From contig JAUNER010000008.1 in the NCBI GenBank assembly GCA_030525455.1, positions 1-64,000 of the forward strand: a stretch of 64,000 bases of DNA. Direction: 5' to 3'. This DNA comes from Akkermansia sp. (GTDB taxonomy: Bacteria; Verrucomicrobiota; Verrucomicrobiia; Verrucomicrobiales; Akkermansiaceae). Shown here one piece after another: positions 53,041-63,289 of the stretch (position 1 is the stretch's first letter; each line of letters begins with the position of its first letter). The notes under the pieces are model-generated. The model searched no databases. It had not been told where the DNA came from and was given only the letters and a program-made list of their open reading frames with translations. The translations under genes and the position numbers were made by a program.

Positions 53041-54159
53041 ATGAAAGTTGTCCATCTAGTCCCATCTATGGAATCCGGCGGAGTTGAACAAGTCGTACTC
53101 GAACTTGGCAAAGGATTTTCTGCCCATGGTGTAGAAAATATCGTTATTTCTGCAGGGGGGCGGCTTGTCTCAACATTAGAAGCAGATGGCTCACAACACA
53201 TTCAAATGCCCATCGGGAAAAAAAGTCTCACCACTTTTTTTCAAATAGCCCCACTTCGCAATTTACTGCGATTATTAAAACCTGACATCTTACATCTTCA
53301 CTCACGCGTTCCTGCATGGGTTGGTTATCTAGCATGGAAAAAACTCCCTGTCCAAGAACGTCCGGGTTTAGTAACAAGCGTTCATGGGTATTACTCCGTC
53401 AATCGATATTCCGCGGTCATGACAAAGGGGGAACGCATTATCGCTGTTTCAAACTGCATTCGTGACTACATTCTGAAAAACTACCCCAATACCCCAACCA
53501 GACACATCAAGGTCATCCCTAACGCTATCTACCCGGAACACCACTATTTCGGCTATCAACCCTCTAAGGAATGGCTTATTGGTTGGCACAAAGAACACCC
53601 GGAGCTCCAAGGCAAATTCACCCTTTGCCTACCGGGGCGAATTACTCGTCTTAAAGGTCAATTAGACCTCATCCCTATCGTACAAAAACTCCTCGATATG
53701 GGCATTCCGGCTCACGCCGTTATCGTCGGTGAAGCTAAAAAAGGCAAAGAAGATTATAAAAACGAAATTATAGATAAAATACAAGCCGCAGGGCTTGAAA
53801 ATTCATTTTCATGGACAGGACACCGCCATGATTTGCGTGAAATTTTAGCATACTGTTCCGTAACACTCTCGCTTACACAAAGTCCCGAAGCCTTTGGCAA
53901 AACAACCCTCGAAGCTCTCGCCCTTGGCAAACCTGTAGCGGGTTATGCTCATGGTGGTGTGCTTGAACAATTAAACGCTTTCCTCCCCTCCGGGAAAATT
54001 CAAGTAGGCGACACACAAAGCATGGTTGATTTACTTGCCTCATGGTATCATCAGCCCCCCACTCTCCCAACGGTCATACCTTCTCCCTATAACATGGACG
54101 ATATGATCCTAGCTCATTTAGAACTCTACCAACAAATCTCGCCCACTACTTCGTCATGA
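53041..54159 (+). CDS. Glycosyltransferase family 4
   Basis: 372 residues. GT-B fold: N-terminal MKVVHLVPSMESGGVEQVV with the GGVE loop, the acceptor His region ILHLHSRVPAW, ISxC-type ERIIAVSNCIRDYI, donor-binding CLPGRITRLKGQLDLI, and E-x7-E nucleotide-sugar motif PEAFGKTTLEALALG. No membrane segment is seen. It probably transfers a sugar in lipopolysaccharide core synthesis, along with the ELM1-like gene upstream. Its stop overlaps the dprA start by 4 bases (ATGA). Confidence 0.9.
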   Translation: MKVVHLVPSMESGGVEQVVLELGKGFSAHGVENIVISAGGRLVSTLEADGSQHIQMPIGKKSLTTFFQIAPLRNLLRLLKPDILHLHSRVPAWVGYLAWKKLPVQERPGLVTSVHGYYSVNRYSAVMTKGERIIAVSNCIRDYILKNYPNTPTRHIKVIPNAIYPEHHYFGYQPSKEWLIGWHKEHPELQGKFTLCLPGRITRLKGQLDLIPIVQKLLDMGIPAHAVIVGEAKKGKEDYKNEIIDKIQAAGLENSFSWTGHRHDLREILAYCSVTLSLTQSPEAFGKTTLEALALGKPVAGYAHGGVLEQLNAFLPSGKIQVGDTQSMVDLLASWYHQPPTLPTVIPSPYNMDDMILAHLELYQQISPTTSS

Positions 54160-55286
54160 CGCCAAACGAAACCTGCATTGTTCTTAACATGATTCCAGGG
54201 GTGGGCTCTGCTCGCCTATTAAAACTTCTCGACGTCTTTGGCTGCCCTGAAGTCATCCTCGAAGCCCCCATTGAAACACTCCGTCAAATCCACGGTATTG
54301 GTCCGGAAATCGCTAGAAATATCGCCTCTTGGAGAAGTGTAGTCAATCTAGACAAAGAGCTAGAAAGCATCTACTCTGCAGGAGCAAATGTCACCACCAT
54401 TTTTGACGACAACTATCCTGCCGCTCTCCGGAATGCTCCGGATGCACCCATCGTGCTTTATTCCTATGGGCAATGGCTCCCCGTTGATTCAGAACGTTCT
54501 ATTTCTATCGTTGGCTCTCGCATGGCATCTTCATACGGTCGCATTTGTGCCCGCACAATAGCACATGATTTAGCAGAGTATGGCATTTCGATTATTTCCG
54601 GATTAGCCCTCGGCATAGATACAATGGGGCATGAGGGGGCACTAGATGCCAGGGGGAGAACCATTGCCGTCATTGGCTCCGGTCTGAATCACATTTTTCC
54701 AATGGAAAACCTAGACCTAGCTCATCGCATTGTTGATATGGGGGGGGCTATCGTTACAGAATATCCCATGAATCAACCACCTAAACCCAAAAATTTTCCC
54801 CGTCGGAATCGCATTGTTAGCAGCTGGGGGAGTGCCACTTTGCTTATCGAAGCCCCTATAAAAAGTGGCTCACTCATCACAGCCCGAATGGCTAATGACC
54901 GTGGCAAAAACGTCTTTTGTGTTCCGGGCAATATCACCAGTGCCACCTCTGAAGGAACTCATGCTCTAATTCGAGATGGCGGCATCCTCATCCGAAATGC
55001 TCAAGATATTATTGATGATATGGGCTGGACTCAGCCCCCAACATCTGAGAAAAACGAAGAAAACCTTCCTCTTTTCAATTACCCAAAACCCACACGCACA
55101 AAATCACTTCTCTCATCAGACGAACAAAATGTTCTAACTGCCATACGCCGCGGTTATAATACTATTGATAATTTATGCACTGCCCTCGGCTTACCTGCAT
55201 ACGAGCTTACCCCCATCCTTGCCAAACTTCAGATTGGTGGGCATATTACACCAGACCCCGGTGGCTTCTTCTTTATGAACGATTAG
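54156..55286 (+). CDS. dprA: DNA-processing protein DprA, copy 1
   Basis: 376 residues. N-terminal helix-hairpin-helix (TLRQIHGIGPEIARNIASW). The Rossmann core contains SIVGSRMASSYGR, ISGLALGIDTMGHEGAL, IAVIGSGLNHIFP, EYPMNQPPKPKNFPRRNRI, IKSGSLITARMA and VFCVPGNITSATSEGT. The C-terminal winged helix (residues 310-376) ends GGFFFMND. In place of the usual N-R-I-I-A-G-L-S it has NRIVSSWGSA. DprA loads RecA on incoming single-stranded DNA in natural transformation. A second copy follows at 55363. Confidence 0.93.
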   Translation: MTPNETCIVLNMIPGVGSARLLKLLDVFGCPEVILEAPIETLRQIHGIGPEIARNIASWRSVVNLDKELESIYSAGANVTTIFDDNYPAALRNAPDAPIVLYSYGQWLPVDSERSISIVGSRMASSYGRICARTIAHDLAEYGISIISGLALGIDTMGHEGALDARGRTIAVIGSGLNHIFPMENLDLAHRIVDMGGAIVTEYPMNQPPKPKNFPRRNRIVSSWGSATLLIEAPIKSGSLITARMANDRGKNVFCVPGNITSATSEGTHALIRDGGILIRNAQDIIDDMGWTQPPTSEKNEENLPLFNYPKPTRTKSLLSSDEQNVLTAIRRGYNTIDNLCTALGLPAYELTPILAKLQIGGHITPDPGGFFFMND

Positions 55287-55362
55287 CTTTACCCCCACTC
55301 TGCCCATCGAGTTTACTTTCTAAATTTTTCCTTCCAAGCGATAATTCACACCTATCCTCATT

Positions 55363-56490
55363 ATGACTCCGACAAAAATTTGCCTTATTCTCAACATGAT
55401 TCCCGGGGTACGTTACCCTCAGCTAACCCAACTTCTTAATACATTAGGAACTCCCGAAGCCATCTTAGAAACACCCGCTGAAGAACTTTGCAAAATCCGC
55501 ACCATTGGGCCACAAATCGCAGAAAATATCGCCTCGTGGAAAAGCATTGTTGATTTAGATAAGGAACTAGAAAGCATCTACTCTGCAGGAGCCAATGTTA
55601 CCACTATTTTTGATGATGATTATCCGGTAGCCCTACGAAACACCCCGGATGCCCCAATCGTACTGTATTCATACGGCAAATGGCTCCCAATTGATTCTGA
55701 GCGTTCTATTTCTTTTATCGGCACTCGTATGGCATCATCATACGGTCGTATTTGTGCCCGAACAATTGCCCGTAATTTAGCAGAGCATCATATTTCTATC
55801 ATTTCCGGACTTGCTCTGGGTATTGACACTATGGGGCACGAGGGAGCACTAGATGCCGGGGGGAGAACCATTGCCGTCATTGGCTCCGGTCTGAATCACA
55901 TTTTCCCAAAGGAAAACTTAGACCTAGCTCATCGCATTGTTGATATGGGGGGTGCTATCGTAACCGAATACCCCATGAATCAACCACTTAAATCAAAAAA
56001 CCTCCCACGCCGTAATCGCATTATTAGCAACTGGGGCTCTGCTACTTTATTTATCGAAACTTCAATAAAAAGCGGGGCACTTGCAACCGTTTCCCTAGCC
56101 AAAAAACAAGATAAAAAAATCTTTTGCGTACCTGGCAGTATTACAGGTCCTGCCTCTAAAGGTACACATACTTTAATTCGCAATGGTGGGATTCTCATCA
56201 GAGACGCTCAAGACATCATCCATGATATGAACTGGAGCCAATACAGCACCGATGATACAACTATCCCCCTTTCTATTACCTCCGCTCAGATGGCAGATGA
56301 TGCAAAATCCCCCCTTTCTGAAAAAGAGCAAACCATCCTATCAACTATTCGTCGTGGGTACAATAACATGGATACTCTATGTAATTCCCTTAATTTATCA
56401 ACTAATGACCTTGCCCCTATCCTAAATAAACTTCAAAGTGAAGGAAGCATTGTCTCCGATTGCGAAGGCTTCTTTTTTATTGATGATTAA
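55363..56490 (+). CDS. DNA-processing protein DprA, copy 2
   Basis: 375 residues, paralogue of copy 1 with all domains. It differs at several core positions: GTRMASSYGR for GSRMASSYGR, IKSGALATVSLAKKQDKK for IKSGSLITARMANDRGKN, and SIxTGxASKGTHTL for the copy 1 loop. The middle part is nearly identical in DNA (about 55860-55970 to 54650-54765), while the flanks are more diverged. It is the downstream member of a tandem pair, separated by 76 bases. Whether it keeps RecA-loading is uncertain. The altered SG-LITA segment suggests modified DNA or partner binding. Confidence 0.88.
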   Translation: MTPTKICLILNMIPGVRYPQLTQLLNTLGTPEAILETPAEELCKIRTIGPQIAENIASWKSIVDLDKELESIYSAGANVTTIFDDDYPVALRNTPDAPIVLYSYGKWLPIDSERSISFIGTRMASSYGRICARTIARNLAEHHISIISGLALGIDTMGHEGALDAGGRTIAVIGSGLNHIFPKENLDLAHRIVDMGGAIVTEYPMNQPLKSKNLPRRNRIISNWGSATLFIETSIKSGALATVSLAKKQDKKIFCVPGSITGPASKGTHTLIRNGGILIRDAQDIIHDMNWSQYSTDDTTIPLSITSAQMADDAKSPLSEKEQTILSTIRRGYNNMDTLCNSLNLSTNDLAPILNKLQSEGSIVSDCEGFFFIDD

Positions 56491-56604
56491 TTCTGCTTAT
56501 CATGCACCTGCATTCCCCCTCTACATCCGCATGAATTCCTAGTTTTTTCGCCATGATGGGGAATTATTCTTGATGAGTGAGGCCTCATGCGGTAGCTATA
56601 TCTC

Positions 56605-57516
56605 ATGCGTTTTTTTGCTACCATTACAAGCATTTTCCTATCATTAGGCACTATTGGATGCCAGTCATTTGGTAGCGCAGAATACATCCCGGATGCCACC
56701 CCCGTCCCTTATCAAATTTCTTTACCTTCACAAAGGACTCTTCCGGCAAACTTCCCGACTCGCCCATGCGTAAAGCCGGTAACCCCTCCACGCACCCCCA
56801 GATGCAGTGCCGCCTGTGTCATGGATGCCCTAACGGGAAAAATTCTCTATTCCCACAACGGCAAAAGAAAACTCCAAGTTGCCAGCACTCAAAAGCTCGT
56901 TACAGCGCTCATCGTTGCTGAACAAGGCAATCTCAATAAAAAAGTCACCATCCAAAGTTCTGATACAAAAGCAGACCCAACCAAACTCGGCTTCCGTGCA
57001 GGAGAAGTGTACTCCCGCGGCAGTTTACTCAATGCTCTCATGGTTAAAAGCTACAACGATGTAGCACTAGCACTGGCACGCGATTGTGCGGGTTCAGTAC
57101 CACGCTTTGTACGCATGATGAATACTCAAGCACGGAGAATGTACATGAAAAACTCTCGCTTTGCCAACCCCAACGGCTTACCGGCAGATCAGTACTCCAC
57201 GGCAGAAGACATGGCTAAATGTGGCTATTTTGTTTACAGGAATCCCATTTTACGCAGTATTATTTGCCAGAAAAGCTCCACTTTCAAAAAGCACAACGGC
57301 AAAGTCATCACCATGAACAACACAAACAAACTTCTTACCCGCCATTCCTGGGTAACAGGTATGAAAACCGGTTACACCCGTGCCGCAGGTCGCTGTTTGG
57401 TCTCATCAGGTGGCTTTAACGGTCGCCATGTAATTGTCGTTGTCCTGGGCTGTCACCCCTCCAGAATATGGAATGAATCAGAAAAACTCCTCAAATGGGG
57501 ACTTTTAGGTTCATAA
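56605..57516 (+). CDS. Lipoprotein D-alanyl-D-alanine carboxypeptidase (S11 family)
   Basis: 303 residues. The lipobox SLGTIGC ends a short hydrophobic signal, so the enzyme is probably membrane anchored by lipid. Penicillin-binding motifs are all present: ASTQKL (S-x-x-K), SYNDVALAL (S-x-N) and TGMKTGYTRAAG (K-T-G). It removes the terminal D-Ala of peptidoglycan stem peptides. The chain ends soon after the KTG region, so the C-terminal domain found in E. coli DacA is missing. Confidence 0.92.
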   Translation: MRFFATITSIFLSLGTIGCQSFGSAEYIPDATPVPYQISLPSQRTLPANFPTRPCVKPVTPPRTPRCSAACVMDALTGKILYSHNGKRKLQVASTQKLVTALIVAEQGNLNKKVTIQSSDTKADPTKLGFRAGEVYSRGSLLNALMVKSYNDVALALARDCAGSVPRFVRMMNTQARRMYMKNSRFANPNGLPADQYSTAEDMAKCGYFVYRNPILRSIICQKSSTFKKHNGKVITMNNTNKLLTRHSWVTGMKTGYTRAAGRCLVSSGGFNGRHVIVVVLGCHPSRIWNESEKLLKWGLLGS

Positions 57517-57566
57517 TCCCTAATTCGTGTTTGACTTTATCCTCATAAGTCGCTATCTCATCCTGC

Positions 57567-58688
57567 ATGTTACAAGCAGGTATCGTTGGTCTCCCAAATG
57601 TAGGTAAATCTACTCTTTTTAATGCAGTCACTCGCACTCGCAAAGCTCAGGCTGCAAACTATCCATTTTGCACGATTGACCCAAACGTTGGGGTTGTTAC
57701 TGTTCCGGATGCTCGTCTGCAAGTGTTATCAGATATTTCCGGGTCAGAAAAAATCATCCCGACTCTCATTGAATTTGTCGACATTGCAGGTTTAGTAAAA
57801 GGTGCTTCCGAAGGGGCCGGTTTAGGTAACCAATTCCTTGCCAATATCCGCGAAGTTGACGCCATCGTTCAGGTTGTACGTTGCTTCGATAACGATGATA
57901 TTATTCACGAACTTGGTTCCGTAGACCCATTGCGTGATATTGAAATCATCAATTCCGAACTCATCCTTGCTGACATTGCCACCATGGAAAAACGTCTTAC
58001 TTCTCGTGAACGTAAGGCCAGAAGCGGTGAAAAAGAAGCAAAAGCTGAAGTTGCTCTCATTACCAAACTCCTTCCTCATCTTAATGAAGGACTCCCGGCC
58101 ATTACTTTTGAAGAGCAATTAGACGATGATGAACGTAAGTTGCTTCATTCCTTCCAGCTCCTTTCCGGGAAAAAGAGCATTTTCGCTTGCAATGTAAACG
58201 AAGATGAACTTGCAGACGCTATCAATGACCCGGATGCTCACCCCTATGTTTCTCAGGTGAAGAAATACGTTGCTGAACATCACAATGCAGAAGCCATCGT
58301 GATTTCTGCCCGCATTGAAGAAGAACTTATCGATGTCTCTGACGAAGAAGCTGCCGAATTCCTCGAAACTCTCGGCGTTTCCGACTCCGGGGTCTCTGAA
58401 CTCATCCGTGCCGTTTATCATCTGTTAGGGCTACGCACTTACCTTACTACGGGGGTAAAAGAAACTCGTGCTTGGACTATCCCTGCAGGGGCAAAAGCTC
58501 CGCAAGCTGCAGGCGTCATACATACGGATTTTGAACGCGGATTCATCGCAGCAGAAGTTGTTCATTTTGACGACCTTGTAGAATTTGGTAGCAAAGCTGC
58601 CGCACGTGAACACGGAAAATTACGCATCGAAGGGAAAGAATACGTTGTCAAAGATGGTGACGTTGTGGAATTCCGATTCAATGTTTAA
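57567..58688 (+). CDS. ychF: YchF/OLA1 family redox-regulated ATPase
   Basis: 373 residues. P-loop [14 protein letters not shown], switch region [37 protein letters not shown] (G3), and NVNEDEL for G4, which in this family allows ATP. The C-terminal TGS domain spans about 290-373 ([32 protein letters not shown]). It is associated with ribosomes and stress response in relatives. Start ATG 57567 fits the family ([10 protein letters not shown]). Monocistronic between the carboxypeptidase and gcvT. Confidence 0.96.
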   Translation: MLQAGIVGLPNVGKSTLFNAVTRTRKAQAANYPFCTIDPNVGVVTVPDARLQVLSDISGSEKIIPTLIEFVDIAGLVKGASEGAGLGNQFLANIREVDAIVQVVRCFDNDDIIHELGSVDPLRDIEIINSELILADIATMEKRLTSRERKARSGEKEAKAEVALITKLLPHLNEGLPAITFEEQLDDDERKLLHSFQLLSGKKSIFACNVNEDELADAINDPDAHPYVSQVKKYVAEHHNAEAIVISARIEEELIDVSDEEAAEFLETLGVSDSGVSELIRAVYHLLGLRTYLTTGVKETRAWTIPAGAKAPQAAGVIHTDFERGFIAAEVVHFDDLVEFGSKAAAREHGKLRIEGKEYVVKDGDVVEFRFNV

Positions 58689-58761
58689 TTGCCAAGAAAC
58701 AACTTTTCCGTTGACATTTCTAAGTGATTTGTAAGAATGAAATCAACTGGAACATTTATCT

Positions 58762-59847
58762 ATGTCTGACTCCGCTGTAAAATCTACACCTCTGGCAGAT
58801 AAGCACCTTTCACTCGGTGCTAAAATGGTACCTTTTGCAGGCTGGAATATGCCTGTGCAATATACCGGTATCTTAGACGAACATAAGGCCGTTCGCGAAG
58901 CTTGTGGCGTCTTTGATATTTCTCACATGGGTCAATTCCTCGTGAGCGGTGCCAATGCAGCAACTTGGTTAAACTCTATGCTTACCAACGACATCAACAA
59001 GCTTGATGTCGCCCAGGGGCAATACTCCATCATGCTCAACGAAAAAGCAGGTGTCATCGACGATTTAATTCTTTATCGTAGCGAGCCCGATACTTTCTTT
59101 GTGGTTGTCAATGCTTCTAAAATCGACGAAGACTATGCTTGGTTGATGGCACACAAACCTGCAGATGTTTGCTTAGAAAATCACTCTGACGACTACGTTG
59201 GCCTAGCTGTGCAAGGGCCACTTAGCAGTGAAGTTTTTGCAAAAGTCATCCCCGGGGTCACTCTGCCACCACGAAATGGCATTGCAAACATTACCCTTGA
59301 TGGGCAAGATCTCATCATTTGCCGCACGGGATATACCGGTGAAGATGGCTTTGAGTTCTTCTGCCCGGCCGCAGACGGCGTTGCTTGGCTAGAAGCCTTT
59401 ATTGCCGCTGGGGCTAAACCATGTGGTTTAGGGGCTCGCGATAGCCTTCGCCTTGAAATGTGCTATCCGCTCAATGGCTCAGACCTCTCCCCGGAAAAAA
59501 CCCCTCTCGAAGCCGGTCTCGGCTTCTTCTGTGCTCTAGATACTGACTTTATCGGTGTTGAGATTCTACGTGACCAAAAGACCAATGGCCTCTCTCAAAG
59601 ACTCGTCGCTCTGGAATACACAGATAAAGGGGCTCCACCTCGCTCTCACTACAAAGTTCACACCCCAGGAGGCGATGCAATCGGAGAACTTACCAGTGGC
59701 GTCCTTTCACCATCTATGATGAAAGGCATTGCCATGGCCTACCTTCCGGTGGATTACACAAAGGTTGGCACATTATTAGAAATTGACGTTCGTGGGAAGA
59801 AATTCCCCGCCATTGTCGTCAAAAAGCCTTTCTACAAAAAAGCTTAA
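58762..59847 (+). CDS. gcvT: Glycine cleavage system T protein (aminomethyltransferase)
   Basis: 361 residues. It transfers the methylene group from the aminomethyl-lipoyl H protein to tetrahydrofolate and releases ammonia. Landmarks are LGAKMVPFAGWNMPVQY, CGVFDISHMGQF, QYSIMLNEKAGVIDDL, TGYTGEDGFEFF and GLGARDSLRLEM. First gene of gcvT-gcvH-gcvP. No glycine riboswitch was recognised in the 73 bases upstream. Confidence 0.97.
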   Translation: MSDSAVKSTPLADKHLSLGAKMVPFAGWNMPVQYTGILDEHKAVREACGVFDISHMGQFLVSGANAATWLNSMLTNDINKLDVAQGQYSIMLNEKAGVIDDLILYRSEPDTFFVVVNASKIDEDYAWLMAHKPADVCLENHSDDYVGLAVQGPLSSEVFAKVIPGVTLPPRNGIANITLDGQDLIICRTGYTGEDGFEFFCPAADGVAWLEAFIAAGAKPCGLGARDSLRLEMCYPLNGSDLSPEKTPLEAGLGFFCALDTDFIGVEILRDQKTNGLSQRLVALEYTDKGAPPRSHYKVHTPGGDAIGELTSGVLSPSMMKGIAMAYLPVDYTKVGTLLEIDVRGKKFPAIVVKKPFYKKA

Positions 59848-59887
59848 CACACATTTAACCACTTTTTAACTTAACCATATTTTATTT

Positions 59888-60268
59888 ATGCACGAAGTAC
59901 TAGAAAACCTACTTTATTCTAAAGACCATGAATGGATTGAACTCGATGGTGCCATTGGTACTGTTGGTATTTCTGATCATGCTCAAGCAGAATTATCTGA
60001 TGTAGTATTCGTAGACCTCCCGGAAGTAGGCACAGTTATTGCCGCCGGCGATGCCGTAGCTGTTGTTGAATCAGTAAAAGCCGCCAGCGATGTATTCTCT
60101 CCGGTTTCCGGTGAAGTTCTGGAAGTCAACGAAGAACTTGCAAATGACCCATCTCTCATTAACTCTGACCCCTACGGTGCAGGCTGGCTTTACAAGATTC
60201 GCTTAGATGTACCCGGTGAAACAGATGATTTAATGAATGCGGCTGATTACGAAGAGTACTGCTCTTAA
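59888..60268 (+). CDS. gcvH: Glycine cleavage system H protein
   Basis: 126 residues. It carries the lipoyl group on Lys in VVESVKAASDVFSP (residue about 64) and shuttles the aminomethyl intermediate between P, T and L proteins. The conserved N-terminal YSKDHEWIE and C-terminal DPYGAGWLYKI are present. It lies 40 bases after gcvT, with only a short linker. Confidence 0.97.
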   Translation: MHEVLENLLYSKDHEWIELDGAIGTVGISDHAQAELSDVVFVDLPEVGTVIAAGDAVAVVESVKAASDVFSPVSGEVLEVNEELANDPSLINSDPYGAGWLYKIRLDVPGETDDLMNAADYEEYCS

Positions 60269-60375
60269 TATCAGCCCAATCGTTCATGCCCCGGCCATCT
60301 ACCGGGGCATTTTGCTCCTCCCCTCACATAAATCATGTGCTTCTTTCAAAGAAGCCAAACCTACCATTTCATACC

Positions 60376-63225
60376 ATGCCCAATACGACCGATTTTTCTC
60401 GCCGCCACATTGGCCCACAGGGGGCAGAGCGTGCCGCCATGCTCGAAACCCTCGGCTATGATTCTCTAGAAGCCCTCATCGCCGACATTGTTCCAGCCGA
60501 CATTCGCATGAACGCTCCGCTAGACATTCCATCTGCCCAATCAGAGACAGATGCTCTCAATGAATTGCGTGCCATTCTGAGCAAAAACAAGCTTTTAAAA
60601 TCCTACATCGGTCGTGGCTATTACGGCACTATTACCCCTCCGGTTATTCTCAGAAACGTACTGGAAAATCCGGGATGGTATACCGCCTACACTCCCTATC
60701 AACCGGAAATTGCTCAAGGGCGTCTAGAGATGCTCATGAATTTCCAGACTATGATTTCTTCTCTTACAGGGCTTGCCGTTGCAAATGCGTCTTTACTTGA
60801 TGAAGCCACCGCCGCCGCAGAAGCTGTTTCTATGTGTCGAAATGTTCGCACAAAAGCAACAAGCTTCTTTGTGGCAGACACTTGCCATCCGCAAACTATT
60901 AGCGTTATCAAGACAAGAGCCTCTTTCCAAGGGGTAAATATCATCGTCGGTGACTGGCAAAGCTTTGACCCGGCTTCTGTGGGAGCAGATTTAGCCGGTG
61001 TGTTAGTCCAATATCCGGACACTTTAGGCACAGTTAGCAACTATTCAGATTTCTTTGCACGCGTTCACGAAACCGGGGCTCTTTGCGTTGTTGCCGCTGA
61101 CCTCATGGCTCTGACCTTGCTCAAAGAACCGGGTGCATTCGGTACTGATATTTGTATTGGTACAACGCAGAGGTTTGGTATTCCCATGGGCTTTGGGGGT
61201 CCCCATGCAGCATATATGGCTTGCACAGATGAATTAAAGCGCCGTATGCCCGGTCGCTTAATTGGTATGTCTGTAGATTCACAGGGGCGCCCGGCATATC
61301 GTCTGGCTCTTCAAACACGTGAACAACACATCCGCCGCGATAAAGCAACCTCAAACATCTGTACCGCTCAGGTACTACTGGCTATTATGGCGGCTTTCTA
61401 TGCCGTTTATCATGGTCAAGAGGGGCTAAAGAACATTGCCACATCTATTCATCGCCGTACTTGCACCCTTAACCGCTCTTTAGCCGCAGCAGGATTACAA
61501 GTAAGCAATGGTGATTTCTTCGATACTTTCGTCATTACTGCACCTCAGCAAGCAGACTCCTTAGTTGCCAAAGCTCTAGCCGCCGGCTACAACATATTAA
61601 AGTTGGATGACGACCGCGTTTCTATTTCCATAGATGAAACAACCGTCTGCGACGATGTAAAAGCACTTGCCGAGGCTCTTACTGATGGCAAAGCTAATGT
61701 ATGTTGCCAAAAGGATTTTGCTCCGGTGTGGAATCCGGAACTTACTCGCAAATCTCCATTCTGCACAGAAACAGCATTCAATTCCTATCATTCAGAAACG
61801 GAAATGATGCGTTATATTCGCCGCTTGGAGTCTCGTGACTTAGCTCTCAATGAGGCTATGATTCCACTTGGCTCGTGTACGATGAAGCTAAATGCTGCCT
61901 CAGAAATGATGCCTATCACCTGGCCGGAAGCCGCTTCTCTACATCCCTTTGCACCTGCTGAGCAAACGGAAGGTATCCGCGAAATGCTAGATACCCTAGC
62001 AGCCCGTCTGGCAGTAATTACAGGTTTTGCGGCTGTTTCTCTTCAGCCAAACGCCGGGGCTGCCGGTGAATACGCCGGATTACTGGCTATTCGTCGCTAT
62101 CAAGTCGCTCAGGGCGAAGCTCATCGTAATATCTGCCTAATCCCCACATCCGCTCACGGCACCAATCCGGCTTCATCTGCTATGATGGGAATGAAGGTCG
62201 TGCCTGTAAAATGCGATGAAGCCGGCAATATCGACATTGCAGACTTAAAAAAACAAGCGGAAACTCACCATGATAACCTATCTTGCATCATGGTAACATA
62301 CCCCTCCACTCACGGTGTTTACGAAACCACCATCCGCGAAATCTGCGAAATCATCCATGCTCATGGTGGGCAAGTTTATATGGACGGAGCTAATATGAAT
62401 GCCCAAGTGGGGCTTACCTGTCCGGGGCTTATTGGTGCAGATGTTTGCCACCTTAACCTTCACAAAACATTTGCCATGCCTCACGGCGGTGGTGGTCCCG
62501 GCATCGGACCTATCGGTGTTGCTAAACACCTCGCTCCTTATTTACCGGGGCATATCAGCCTTGGTAATGAGGAAGGAGCTGTGGCTGCGGCCGCCTATGG
62601 TAGTGCTTCTATCGCTCCTATTTGTTGGATGTATCTGGCTATGATGGGACCGGATGGTCTAAAAGAAGCTACTGAAATGGCCATCCTCAATGCCAACTAT
62701 GTGGCTAAAAAACTAGGGCACCTCTACCCGGTTCTTTACTCCGGCAATAAGGGCTTGGTTGCTCACGAATGTATCCTTGACCCACGTCAGCTCACCCATG
62801 ATGCCGGTCTAACTGTCGATGACATCGCTAAGCGTCTCATGGACTACGGCTTCCATGCTCCTACCATGTCATTCCCCGTTCCGGGCACTCTCATGGTTGA
62901 GCCTACAGAATCTGAACCAAAAGCTGAACTTGACCGCTTCATTGAGGCCATGACTTGCATTCATAAAGAAATTACCGCCATCATTGATGGCACTGCCGAT
63001 AAGGTAGATAATGTGCTAAAGAATGCACCTCACACCGCTGAAATGGTGGCCGCAGACAACTGGTCTCACAGCTATTCTCGTAGCGATGCGGCTTACCCTG
63101 TCACAGGGCTTCGCATTCACAAGTTCTGGCCATACATTGGTCGCGTAGACAATGTCTATGGTGATAGAAACCTCGTCTGCACTTGTGATACTGTTGAGGA
63201 GTTCTGTAAATCTCTGGAAGACTAA
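60376..63225 (+). CDS. gcvP: Glycine dehydrogenase (decarboxylating), P protein, single chain
   Basis: 949 residues from ATG 60376; an upstream frame to 60286 is not conserved. PLP-dependent, fused alpha/beta form rather than GcvPA/GcvPB. The PLP lysine is in LHKTFAMPHGGGGPGIG. Other landmarks are FSRRHIGPQG at the start, IPLGSCTMKLNAASEMMP, LQPNAGAAGEYAGLLAIR and SAHGTNPASS. It follows gcvH after 107 bases and ends with a strong terminator. The lipoamide dehydrogenase partner (L protein) is not in the window. Confidence 0.97.
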   Translation: MPNTTDFSRRHIGPQGAERAAMLETLGYDSLEALIADIVPADIRMNAPLDIPSAQSETDALNELRAILSKNKLLKSYIGRGYYGTITPPVILRNVLENPGWYTAYTPYQPEIAQGRLEMLMNFQTMISSLTGLAVANASLLDEATAAAEAVSMCRNVRTKATSFFVADTCHPQTISVIKTRASFQGVNIIVGDWQSFDPASVGADLAGVLVQYPDTLGTVSNYSDFFARVHETGALCVVAADLMALTLLKEPGAFGTDICIGTTQRFGIPMGFGGPHAAYMACTDELKRRMPGRLIGMSVDSQGRPAYRLALQTREQHIRRDKATSNICTAQVLLAIMAAFYAVYHGQEGLKNIATSIHRRTCTLNRSLAAAGLQVSNGDFFDTFVITAPQQADSLVAKALAAGYNILKLDDDRVSISIDETTVCDDVKALAEALTDGKANVCCQKDFAPVWNPELTRKSPFCTETAFNSYHSETEMMRYIRRLESRDLALNEAMIPLGSCTMKLNAASEMMPITWPEAASLHPFAPAEQTEGIREMLDTLAARLAVITGFAAVSLQPNAGAAGEYAGLLAIRRYQVAQGEAHRNICLIPTSAHGTNPASSAMMGMKVVPVKCDEAGNIDIADLKKQAETHHDNLSCIMVTYPSTHGVYETTIREICEIIHAHGGQVYMDGANMNAQVGLTCPGLIGADVCHLNLHKTFAMPHGGGGPGIGPIGVAKHLAPYLPGHISLGNEEGAVAAAAYGSASIAPICWMYLAMMGPDGLKEATEMAILNANYVAKKLGHLYPVLYSGNKGLVAHECILDPRQLTHDAGLTVDDIAKRLMDYGFHAPTMSFPVPGTLMVEPTESEPKAELDRFIEAMTCIHKEITAIIDGTADKVDNVLKNAPHTAEMVAADNWSHSYSRSDAAYPVTGLRIHKFWPYIGRVDNVYGDRNLVCTCDTVEEFCKSLED

Positions 63226-63249
63226 ATAAATATACTTCGCTTCTTTCTC

Positions 63250-63289
63250 ATCCCACTCCACCGCTATTCGGTAGAGTGGGATTTTTTTC
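63250..63289 (+). terminator. Intrinsic terminator of the gcv operon
   Basis: ATCCCACTCxxCCG pairs with CGGxxGAGTGGGAT across a 5-base loop, followed by TTTTTT. It begins 24 bases after the gcvP stop. Confidence 0.92.

Noticed and set aside
58689..58761. Glycine riboswitch upstream of gcvT
   Set aside because: The 73-base gap is too short for the tandem aptamer and shows none of its conserved segments.
60286..60375. Longer gcvP start at 60286
   Set aside because: The added 30 residues are not P-protein-like; the conserved start with FSRRHIGP begins just after ATG 60376.
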